Assembly: GCA_009923895.1 (NCBI GenBank)
Contig: RFSP01000065.1
Span: forward strand, 1-8,820
Reading direction: 5' to 3'
Origin: Betaproteobacteria bacterium
GTDB lineage: Bacteria > Pseudomonadota > Gammaproteobacteria > Burkholderiales > Burkholderiaceae_C
DNA length: 8,820 nt
In this document: piece by piece, positions 1-5,708 of the stretch
Layout: the number at the start of each line of letters is the position of its first letter
Numbering within the stretch: position 1 is the stretch's first letter
Made by a program: the position numbers and the translations under genes
The notes under the pieces: generated by a model
Databases searched by the model: none
Seen by the model: only the letters and a program-made list of their open reading frames with translations
Told to the model about the DNA's origin: nothing

Positions 1-1
1 G

Positions 2-322
2 GCGATCGATTTTCCGGACATGCAGATCGTCATGGCCCATCCCAGCTTTCCCTGGCAGGACGAGGCCTTGTCCGTGGCCACCCACAAGCCCAATGTGTGG
101 AGCGAATTGCACGGCTGGAGCCCCAAGTACCTGACCGATCCGTTCAAGAAAGAAATTCGCAGTCGCCTCAAAGACCGGGTCATGTTCGGGGCCGATTACC
201 CGCTGTTTCGCTATGAGCGACTGGTGTCGGACTGGAAAGAGCTGGGCTACAGCGACGACATCCTGGAGCGCGTGTTCTACCGCAATGCCGAGCGGCTGTT
301 TGGCATTGAAGGCGGCGCCTGA
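2..322 (+). CDS. Amidohydrolase-2 family metal-dependent hydrolase/decarboxylase, C-terminal part (5' truncated by window edge)
   Basis: The reading frame is open from base 2, so only about the last 106 residues are present; the ATG at 20 is internal, not a start. Two hallmarks of the amidohydrolase-2 (ACMSD-like) TIM-barrel family are visible. One is a strand ending in VMAHPSFPW, whose His (38-40) matches the family's metal-binding His. The other is RVMFGADYP, whose Asp (194-196) matches the conserved metal/catalytic Asp of the last strand. After it comes the typical C-terminal helix with a YRNAERLFGI ending, where NAxRLxG is near universal. The family includes decarboxylases and hydrolases of aromatic or ring-cleavage acids. 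The reaction here cannot be assigned because the N-terminal HxH motif lies outside the window. The stop TGA shares its A with the ATG of the next gene, so the two are translationally coupled. Confidence 0.85.
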   Translation, partial: AIDFPDMQIVMAHPSFPWQDEALSVATHKPNVWSELHGWSPKYLTDPFKKEIRSRLKDRVMFGADYPLFRYERLVSDWKELGYSDDILERVFYRNAERLFGIEGGA

Positions 323-1107
323 TGGACCTGTCGCTCAAAGGCCGCGTGGCGCTGGTGGGTGGCGCCAGCCAAGGCATTGGTCATGCCATTGCGTCGCTGC
401 TGGCGGCCGAGGGCGCCCATGTGGCCATGGTGGCTCGCAAAGAAGAGCCGCTGAACGAAGCGTGTCAACGCATTGCCGATGCGCACGGTGTGCAAACCTG
501 GGCCATTCCTGCAGACATCCGCAAGGCCGCGGACTGCCAGCGCATTCTTGATGAGGTGAACGAGCGCTGCCCACCCATCGACATCTTGGTCAACAACGAC
601 GGTGCGCCACCCCTGGGTGACATTGAATCGTTTGATGACACCGCCTGGTCTCGTGCTGTTGAACAAAACCTCATGAGTGTGGTGCGCCTGAGTCGCGGCG
701 TCTTGCCGGGCATGCGCCAGCGGGGCTGGGGCCGCATTGTCAACATCACGGCCCTGTCGGCGATTCAACCCATTCCACGGTTTGGACTCTCGGTGGCCAC
801 CTGGGCTGGCGTGATCGGCTATGCCAAGACCTTGGCCTTGGAGGTGGCTACCGCGGGCATCACCGTGCACACCATTTGCCCAGGACGCATCGAGACCTCC
901 CGCCTGGGCACCGTGTTTGGTGCGGGGCAGCCTGGCGCCATGGATGACGATCAACGCGCCAAGCTCTTGCAACAAATTCCCATGGGGCGGGTCGGGCAAC
1001 CCGATGAAATCGCGGGCCTGGTGGCATTTCTTTGCAGCCCTTGGGCGGCCTACACCACAGGCGCCGTGCACCATGTGGACGGCGGTCGGCGTGGCAGTCT
1101 GATTTGA
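322..1107 (+). CDS. SDR-fold protein with non-canonical active site (261 aa)
   Basis: This is a classical-length Rossmann-fold short-chain dehydrogenase/reductase. Near the N-terminus a GGASQGIG motif (residues 13-20) matches TGxxxGxG, with Gly replacing Thr. LVNNDG (89-94) matches the NNAG motif. Asn116 in VEQNL matches the Asn of the SDR tetrad. The C-terminus has the ICPGRIET motif (185-192) and a typical HVDGG ending. The active site is odd. Aligned on the AGVIG and KTLALE segments, the Tyr and Lys of YxxxK become Ser157 and Trp161, and the catalytic Ser position is Ala144 (in NITAL). A known divergent SDR branch carries LSNSLRAG-like sequence here, with Ser and Arg; this protein shares the Ser but not the Arg. 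It may reduce or oxidise by another mechanism, act as a lyase or isomerase, or be a non-catalytic partner. Its start overlaps the upstream stop by one base. Family assignment is firm; catalytic role is unknown. Confidence 0.9.
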   Translation: MDLSLKGRVALVGGASQGIGHAIASLLAAEGAHVAMVARKEEPLNEACQRIADAHGVQTWAIPADIRKAADCQRILDEVNERCPPIDILVNNDGAPPLGDIESFDDTAWSRAVEQNLMSVVRLSRGVLPGMRQRGWGRIVNITALSAIQPIPRFGLSVATWAGVIGYAKTLALEVATAGITVHTICPGRIETSRLGTVFGAGQPGAMDDDQRAKLLQQIPMGRVGQPDEIAGLVAFLCSPWAAYTTGAVHHVDGGRRGSLI

Positions 1108-1131
1108 GAGCGTCCTGCACCAAGGAACGAT

Positions 1132-2559
1132 ATGGACAACCACCCCAACGATCCCGATCACGTGCCCTGGTATTTCAGGTCATTGGACTTTGAACAGCTG
1201 TGGCGGGACTACCCCCCTCCTCCAAATTTTTTCCACATGACCGCGCGCTTGTCACGCGATGAGCTGCGCGCCCGACAAGAGCAACGTTTCTTGCAGACCA
1301 TGAAAAGAGGGTGGGAGATTCCTTTCTTCCAACGCCATTGGTCTGAGCATGGCATGGAGCCGGGTGACATTCGCACCTTGGACGATCTGCGCAAAGTGCC
1401 GGTGTACGACGTGCATGACATTCGGCGCAGCATTGAACGCAATCCGCCTTTCGGTGACTTCATGGGGCTGTCGCCCGAGGACGGCAAGCGTTTACCCATG
1501 GTGCTGCAAACCAGCGGTGGCACCACCGGTCTGCCACGCCCCATGTTGTATGCCCCGCAAGACCGCGAGACCATGGCCATCTTGGGGGCGCGTCGCTTGG
1601 CCATGCATGGCGTCAAGCCCGGTGACATGGTGCTCGTGACGCTGTCATTGGGGCTGGGCAATGGAGGCATGGCGCCGCGCGAAGCCATGTGGCGTTATAG
1701 CGGCGCCGTCCCCGTGATGACCGGCAGCGGCGCCAACACGCCCACGCGACGGCAGTTGGAAATCGTCAAAGCCTGGGGCATCAAAGTGCTGTTGGGCTTT
1801 CCAGCCTACCTGCGGCACATGGCCCTGGTGGCACGAGACGAAATGGGCATCGATCCACGCTCGCTGGGCATCCGCTTGTTGGGCACCCACCTGGGCCCAG
1901 AGCAACGCGAGCCTTTGGAGGAACTCTGGGGCGCCAAGGCTTTTGACATGTATGGCACCCACGAAAGCGGCATGCTGGCAGCAGAGTGCTCCCACCAGAC
2001 GGGCATGCACGTGATGGAAGACGCGTTTCACCTGGAAATCGCCGACCCCGAGACGGGTGCATTGGTGAACGATGGAGAAAGAGGAACGGTCTACATCACC
2101 ACCCTCTACAAATATGGCGCGCCTCAGATCCGCTTCAATGTCAATGACATCTCGGCCTGGCACACCACCTCTTGTCCTTGTGGCAACTGCATGCGTCGCC
2201 TCAAAGCCATCTTTGGGCGCAACGACAACATGATCAAGCTGCGCGGGGTCAATGTGTTCCCCGAGGCGGTGGGTGCGGCCTTGCTCGAGGAGCCTCGGTG
2301 CAATGGCGAGTACTTTTGCTTTGTAGATCGCGTGGGAGAGGCCGGCACCGACCAAATGGACGTGTGGGTCGAGTTGATCGATGAGCACGTCGATCGAACG
2401 GCCCTGCAAGCCGACTTGGAACGCCGCATGAAAGAAGTGCTGAGCGTTAAAGTCAAGGTCACTCCCGTAGGCAGGGGTGAACTGGATCCCTACACGCAAA
2501 CCTCCAAGAGCTCCAAGGTCAAGCGCTTGCTGGACCGCCGTCACACCACGTCGTCCTGA
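1132..2559 (+). CDS. PaaK-like AMP-forming acyl/aryl-CoA ligase (475 aa)
   Basis: Predicted to adenylate a carboxylic acid with ATP and then form a CoA thioester in the cytoplasm. It resembles phenylacetate-CoA ligases: a P-loop TSGGTTGLPRP (127-137), the adenine-binding FDMYGTHESG (271-280), a Cys cluster CPCGNC (348-353) like the CxCGR segment of PaaK proteins, and GRNDNMIKLRGVNVFP (362-377) at the hinge to the C-terminal lid. RFNVND (334-339) supplies the ribose-binding Asp. Lys462 in SKSSKVKR is a candidate for the C-terminal catalytic Lys. The P-loop has Leu where PaaK usually has Lys (GTTGKP), and the N-terminus is about 30 residues longer than typical PaaK by my memory of the family. 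A Shine-Dalgarno AAGGAA at 1122-1127 supports the ATG. It sits 24 bases after the SDR, probably in the same operon. The aryl or acyl substrate cannot be read from the sequence. Confidence 0.92.
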   Translation: MDNHPNDPDHVPWYFRSLDFEQLWRDYPPPPNFFHMTARLSRDELRARQEQRFLQTMKRGWEIPFFQRHWSEHGMEPGDIRTLDDLRKVPVYDVHDIRRSIERNPPFGDFMGLSPEDGKRLPMVLQTSGGTTGLPRPMLYAPQDRETMAILGARRLAMHGVKPGDMVLVTLSLGLGNGGMAPREAMWRYSGAVPVMTGSGANTPTRRQLEIVKAWGIKVLLGFPAYLRHMALVARDEMGIDPRSLGIRLLGTHLGPEQREPLEELWGAKAFDMYGTHESGMLAAECSHQTGMHVMEDAFHLEIADPETGALVNDGERGTVYITTLYKYGAPQIRFNVNDISAWHTTSCPCGNCMRRLKAIFGRNDNMIKLRGVNVFPEAVGAALLEEPRCNGEYFCFVDRVGEAGTDQMDVWVELIDEHVDRTALQADLERRMKEVLSVKVKVTPVGRGELDPYTQTSKSSKVKRLLDRRHTTSS

Positions 2560-2560
2560 C

Positions 2561-3328
2561 ATGGGATTGCAAACCCTGGATCGTGCCGTGGCGGCGCTGC
2601 AAGCGCTGGGCGCTGCCGGTCCCATGGGGTTGCGCCTGGTGGACTTGCAACGCAGCTTGACGCTGACCAAGCCCACCACGCACCGGCTGATGCAAGCACT
2701 GGTCAAGCACGGCCTGGCCCGCCACGTGGATGAAACCCGTCGCTATCACCTGGGGCCGAGCCTGCACCTGTTGTCTCAATTGGCGCCGCCCGAAGGGCCA
2801 GACCTGCTCAAGGTTTGCACGCCTGCCATTCAGCGGCTCGCCGAAGTCTCGGGAGACACGGTGTTTTTGGGGGCGCGAGAGGGTCTCTACACAGTATGTT
2901 TGAGCCGAGCCACAGGGGACTACCCCATACGCGCGATCACGGTTGAGGTGGGCTCGCGCCGCCCATTGGGAATCGGCGCTGGAGGGCTGGCGTTGCTGGC
3001 TTCCATGCCCGATGAAGAGGCTTTGCGGGTCATCGAGGTCTTGACCCCTCGATACGCGGCCTATCCCTTGGCGTCGGTAGAGCAGATCGTGGCCAGTCAA
3101 CGCCTGGCCCGGCGACACGGTTACGCCCTGTCTGATGGCCGCGTGGCACAGGGGGTACGAGGCGTGGCCTTGGCATTGCATGACGCCACGGGAACCCCCG
3201 CAGCCGCTATCGGGCTGGCCGCGATTCGGCAACGCATGACCCAACGTCGCATTTTGGAGTTGGTGGAATTGCTGCGTGAAGAGATTGCATGGATTGAGCG
3301 GACATTACGCGCCGCAAACCCCTCCTAA
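2561..3328 (+). CDS. IclR-family transcriptional regulator (255 aa)
   Basis: An N-terminal winged helix (about residues 4-65) begins LQTLDRAVAALQAL and has a recognition-helix region TKPTTHRLMQALVKHGL (36-52), followed by the wing RRYHLGPSL (60-68). The C-terminal IclR effector-binding domain (about 80-250) shows VFLGAREGLYTVCLSRATG, the RRPLGIGAGGLALLA segment (133-147) and SDGRVAQGVRGVALALHD (191-208), all family-typical. IclR proteins bind small carboxylic acids or catabolites and repress or activate adjacent catabolic operons. The frame stays open upstream to 2477 inside the ligase gene, but the family N-terminus starts at this ATG, one base after the ligase stop (TGAC-ATG). No strong Shine-Dalgarno is seen, so translation is probably coupled to the ligase. 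Being last in the catabolic operon suggests it controls that operon, and perhaps the neighbouring ones. Confidence 0.94.
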   Translation: MGLQTLDRAVAALQALGAAGPMGLRLVDLQRSLTLTKPTTHRLMQALVKHGLARHVDETRRYHLGPSLHLLSQLAPPEGPDLLKVCTPAIQRLAEVSGDTVFLGAREGLYTVCLSRATGDYPIRAITVEVGSRRPLGIGAGGLALLASMPDEEALRVIEVLTPRYAAYPLASVEQIVASQRLARRHGYALSDGRVAQGVRGVALALHDATGTPAAAIGLAAIRQRMTQRRILELVELLREEIAWIERTLRAANPS

Positions 3329-3350
3329 TCCTTCCTAATCCATCCTGATC
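3321..3350. repeat. Three degenerate 10-bp direct repeats at the IclR gene stop
   Basis: CCTCCTAATC, CTTCCTAATC and CATCCTGATC follow each other in exact 10-base register, sharing the core nTCCTrATC. The first copy contains the IclR stop codon. A fourth, decayed unit (ATTCCACTAT) may follow. The run ends 8 bases upstream of the candidate -35 box. It could be phased regulator half-sites or a simple slippage product; the sequence alone does not decide. Confidence 0.6.
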
Positions 3351-3358
3351 ATTCCACT

Positions 3359-3386
3359 ATGACTATCGTTATTACTTTGCTATCAT
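3359..3386 (+). promoter_or_regulatory. Candidate sigma-70 promoter with extended -10
   Basis: The -10 box TATCAT (3381-3386) matches TATAAT at five of six bases and is preceded by TGC, an extended -10 (TGn). A -35-like ATGACT (3359-3364, four of six with TTGACA) lies 16 bases upstream. The stretch is locally AT-rich compared with its surroundings, as expected of a promoter. It would drive the MarR-like, membrane-protein and acyl-CoA dehydrogenase genes, with a leader of about 155-160 bases. The call rests on eye matching only. Confidence 0.55.
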
Positions 3387-3387
3387 C

Positions 3388-3403
3388 CTGCCTTCAGCGG
3401 CAG
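3388..3403. promoter_or_regulatory. Small palindrome at predicted transcription start (possible operator)
   Basis: CTGCC (3388-3392) and GGCAG (3399-3403) form perfect inverted arms around six bases. The element begins two bases after the candidate -10 box and covers the expected +1. This is where a repressor such as the downstream MarR-like protein or the upstream IclR protein could block transcription. Arms of five bases can arise by chance in GC-rich DNA, so the functional reading is tentative. Confidence 0.35.
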
Positions 3404-3550
3404 TACCCGATCGACCACTCATGGCCCACACAAATGGCACCCAAAGGCCTCCAAGCCTTAAAAGGACAGACCATTTCGTGGACAATAGCGTGCATCGCTC
3501 GTCCTTCTGGAATGTCGAACTCTCGACCCTGAATGCACAGGGTGGCTGCC

Positions 3551-3913
3551 ATGAACGTCAAAGACAAACTCGCTCTGACTTACGCTCGATTTCTCCACCT
3601 CGCCTGGGCCATCGAGAAATTGCCAGATCCCGTGTCGCTCAATCCCGCAGAAGAGCGCATGCTGCAGTGCTTGGCGGTGGCCTGGAGTGCGGCAGACAAA
3701 ATCACCGTCTTGGAGGCCATGGGCCTGAAGCACGGTCTCTCGCAGAGCACGGCGCACCGTCGCTTGACCTCGCTGCGCAAAAAGGGCCTGTTGGTGCTCA
3801 AGCAGCACGACAAAGATGCGCGTGTTCGGTTCGTCATGCAGACCGAGCGCACCGAGCAGTATTTGGCTCACATGGGGCGCTGCGTGATCGAGGCGAGCAA
3901 AGCCGCAGCCTGA
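3551..3913 (+). CDS. Small MarR-like winged-helix transcriptional regulator (120 aa)
   Basis: The C-terminal two-thirds look like a MarR-type winged helix. The stretch LSQSTAHRRLTSLRKKGLL (63-81) is the helix-turn-helix with recognition helix, and the wing KQHDKDARVRFVMQT (84-98) resembles the MarR DxRxRxVxxT signature. A short helix (102-116) then closes the protein. At 120 residues it is shorter than most MarR proteins (about 140-150), so the dimerisation helices are reduced. An in-frame ATG lies at 3533, but this ATG is preceded by GGTGG about five bases upstream and gives the more natural MNVKDKLALTYARFLHLAW start. The stop is followed after one base by the membrane-protein ATG, indicating coupled translation. 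Its effector and targets are unknown; the palindrome at its own promoter is a candidate site. Confidence 0.85.
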   Translation: MNVKDKLALTYARFLHLAWAIEKLPDPVSLNPAEERMLQCLAVAWSAADKITVLEAMGLKHGLSQSTAHRRLTSLRKKGLLVLKQHDKDARVRFVMQTERTEQYLAHMGRCVIEASKAAA

Positions 3914-3914
3914 C

Positions 3915-4475
3915 ATGGGAGGTGCGGGTTTGAGGCGCTCGGCCGCATGGGCCGTGCTGGGCGTGGCCGTAGCCTATTGGCTATTGGCACGCCTCAATGG
4001 CGCCATCCTCAGCGAGGCCACTTGGGCACGGTTCACTGAAGGTGTCGACTGGATTTTTCTGCCCAGTGGCCTTCGACTTTTGGCCGTGCTGGTGTTTGGT
4101 ATCTGGGGGAGTCTGGGCATCAGCCTGGCCACGTGGGCGTTGACTGTGCAAGTCAACCCCGCCGATCCTTGGTGGATGGACGGTGGGACTGCGCTCATTT
4201 CGGGATTTTCTCCTTTGTTGGCGTCCCAGTTGGGACGCTTCTGGCTCAAACTCCCATCAGACCTGCATGGGTTGACCCCTTGGCCTTTGATTCAGTTGGC
4301 GGCTCTGTTTGCCTTGTTGAGTGGGTCCTTGCATCAAGTGTGGTACTTGTGGAGCGGGCATACCAGCACGCCACTGTCCTCTGCCGTGGTCATGGTGATT
4401 GGCGATTTCTTGGGATCATTGATTCTGCTCTTTCTGATCAACTGGGGGCTGCGCAATTTGAGCCGGCTGCGATGA
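3915..4475 (+). CDS. Small integral membrane protein, MASE1-like (186 aa)
   Basis: Highly hydrophobic throughout, with about four to five predicted membrane segments near residues 10-29, 52-77, 90-105, 122-143 and 155-178. The segment WIFLPSGLRLLAVLVFGIWGSLGI (46-69) resembles the first conserved block of MASE1-type sensor domains, where an xPxGLRL-like motif precedes a glycine-rich helix. The similarity is judged by eye and could be coincidental. No catalytic output domain (kinase, GGDEF, EAL) follows, so it is either an orphan sensor/transport module or an unrelated membrane protein. The ATG is one base after the MarR-like stop and has no Shine-Dalgarno of its own. An in-frame TTG at 3930 has a strong GGAGG (3918-3922) seven bases upstream and may be the real start, giving 181 residues. 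Coexpression with the MarR-like gene suggests a shared function. Confidence 0.8.
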   Translation: MGGAGLRRSAAWAVLGVAVAYWLLARLNGAILSEATWARFTEGVDWIFLPSGLRLLAVLVFGIWGSLGISLATWALTVQVNPADPWWMDGGTALISGFSPLLASQLGRFWLKLPSDLHGLTPWPLIQLAALFALLSGSLHQVWYLWSGHTSTPLSSAVVMVIGDFLGSLILLFLINWGLRNLSRLR

Positions 4476-4492
4476 GGGCATACTGAGCCCTT

Positions 4493-5662
4493 ATGCAGCC
4501 TGCAGCGCCTTCTGCCCACGCCTACAGCGACCTTCGCGCGGCCATTCGTGACCTGTGCGGCCAATTTCCTGACGAGTACTTTCGCAGAGTCGACGCGGCC
4601 CGCGCCTACCCCGAAGAATTCGTCAACGCCCTCACCCAGGCCGGATGGCTGGCGGCGCTGATTCCGCAGGACTACGGCGGATCAGGGCTGGGCTTGGCCG
4701 AAGCCAGTGTCATCATGGAGGAGATCAACCGCTGCGGCGGCAATGCCGGGGCGTGTCATGGTCAGATGTACAACATGGGCACCTTGCTGCGCCATGGTTC
4801 CGAGGCCCAGAAGCAGCGGTGGTTGCCCAAAATCGCCCGCGGCGAATTGAGACTGCAGTCCATGGGGGTGACAGAGCCCACCACAGGAACCGATACCACC
4901 AAGATCAAGACCACGGCAGTGCGCAAGCAAGACCGCTGGGTGATCAACGGCCAAAAGGTGTGGATTTCACGTGTCCAACACTCCGACCTCATGATCTTGC
5001 TGGCCCGTACGACCCCTTTGCAAGCGGTGCAACGCAAGAGCGAGGGTTTGTCGATTTTCATGGTTGACCTTCGCCAGGCCATTGGGCAGGGCTTGTCGGT
5101 GCGGCCCATTGCCAACATGGTCAACCATGAGACCAATGAACTGTTCTTTGACCAGCTGGAGATCCCAGAAGATCATCTCATTGGCCAAGAGGGTCAAGGC
5201 TTTAAATACATTCTCGACGGCTTGAACGCCGAGCGGACCCTGATTGCCGCCGAGTGCATCGGAGACGGCCGTTGGTTCATCGACCGCGTCAGTGCTTACG
5301 TGAAAGACCGGCAGGTGTTTGGACGACCCATCGGGCAGAACCAAGGCGTGCAGTTCCCCATCGCTGAGGCGCACATTGAAGTGGAGGCGGCTGACCTCAT
5401 GCGCTGGCAAGCGTGTGAACTCTTTGATGCCCACCAACCCTGTGGGGCCCAAGCCAACATGGCCAAATACCTGGCCGCCAAGGCCAGCTGGGAGGCGGCC
5501 AATGCCTGCCTGCAATTCCACGGGGGTTTTGGATTCGCCTGCGAATACGACGTGGAACGCAAATTCCGCGAGACCCGGCTCTACCAGGTGGCGCCCATTT
5601 CCACCAATCTCATCTTGTCTTACGTGGCTGAGCACGTGCTGGGGTTGCCCCGGAGTTTTTAG
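4493..5662 (+). CDS. Acyl-CoA dehydrogenase family flavoprotein (389 aa)
   Basis: Predicted FAD enzyme introducing an alpha,beta double bond into an acyl-CoA and passing electrons to ETF. It has the full three-part ACAD fold: an N-terminal helical domain (1-120) with GWLAALIPQDYGGSGLG, the FAD/substrate signature MGVTEPTTGTD (124-134), a middle beta domain with VINGQKVWIS (150-159), and a C-terminal helical domain with VFGRPIGQNQGVQFPIAE (275-292) and CLQFHGGFGFACEYDVER (339-356). The usual catalytic Glu position of MCAD/SCAD (YEG in IYQIYEGT) aligns with Pro368 in LYQVAPIST. Glu247 in GLNAER aligns with the IVD-type base (GLDLER in isovaleryl-CoA dehydrogenase), so activity is probably retained with a relocated base. 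The start is 17 bases after the membrane-protein stop; the nearest purine-rich run (GAGGG, 4474-4478) is 14 bases upstream, rather far. Substrate unknown; short branched or aryl-acyl CoA is plausible. Confidence 0.92.
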   Translation: MQPAAPSAHAYSDLRAAIRDLCGQFPDEYFRRVDAARAYPEEFVNALTQAGWLAALIPQDYGGSGLGLAEASVIMEEINRCGGNAGACHGQMYNMGTLLRHGSEAQKQRWLPKIARGELRLQSMGVTEPTTGTDTTKIKTTAVRKQDRWVINGQKVWISRVQHSDLMILLARTTPLQAVQRKSEGLSIFMVDLRQAIGQGLSVRPIANMVNHETNELFFDQLEIPEDHLIGQEGQGFKYILDGLNAERTLIAAECIGDGRWFIDRVSAYVKDRQVFGRPIGQNQGVQFPIAEAHIEVEAADLMRWQACELFDAHQPCGAQANMAKYLAAKASWEAANACLQFHGGFGFACEYDVERKFRETRLYQVAPISTNLILSYVAEHVLGLPRSF

Positions 5663-5708
5663 AACAAGCCCTGCCGGCGGGTGAGCTCAACCGGGGCGGT
5701 CAAGTGAT

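Larger units (their letters stand above)
3329..3550. other. Intergenic regulatory region between the IclR and MarR-like genes
   Basis: This stretch holds part of the 10-bp repeats, the candidate promoter and the palindrome listed separately. The rest (about 3404-3550) is a leader in which I see no convincing gene. An ATG at 3421 opens a frame that runs over the MarR-like gene in another frame and has no family features. I find no strong hairpin plus U-tract, so there is no clear terminator for the upstream operon. Transcription from the first operon may read through. Confidence 0.6.

Noticed and set aside
277..1161. 294-residue minus-strand open frame
   Set aside because: It lies opposite the SDR gene, has no recognisable motif and a composition typical of an antisense shadow in GC-rich DNA.
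2477..2560. N-terminal extension of the IclR protein into the ligase gene
   Set aside because: The extra 28 residues are the ligase C-terminus read in another frame, and the IclR family begins at the ATG at 2561.
1645..2706. 353-residue minus-strand open frame
   Set aside because: It mirrors the codons of the ligase gene and shows no family features; the plus-strand frame has all the ANL motifs.
2519..3244. 241-residue minus-strand open frame
   Set aside because: It is opposite the IclR gene, with no domain signature; a shadow.
3421..3933. 170-residue plus-strand frame beginning upstream of the MarR-like gene
   Set aside because: Most of it is an out-of-frame reading of the MarR-like gene and is Arg/Ser/His-rich without motifs.
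5663..5708. Possible bidirectional terminator between the convergent genes
   Set aside because: Only short, imperfect GC-rich pairings are visible (around GCCGGC), with no clean stem plus T-run that I could defend.
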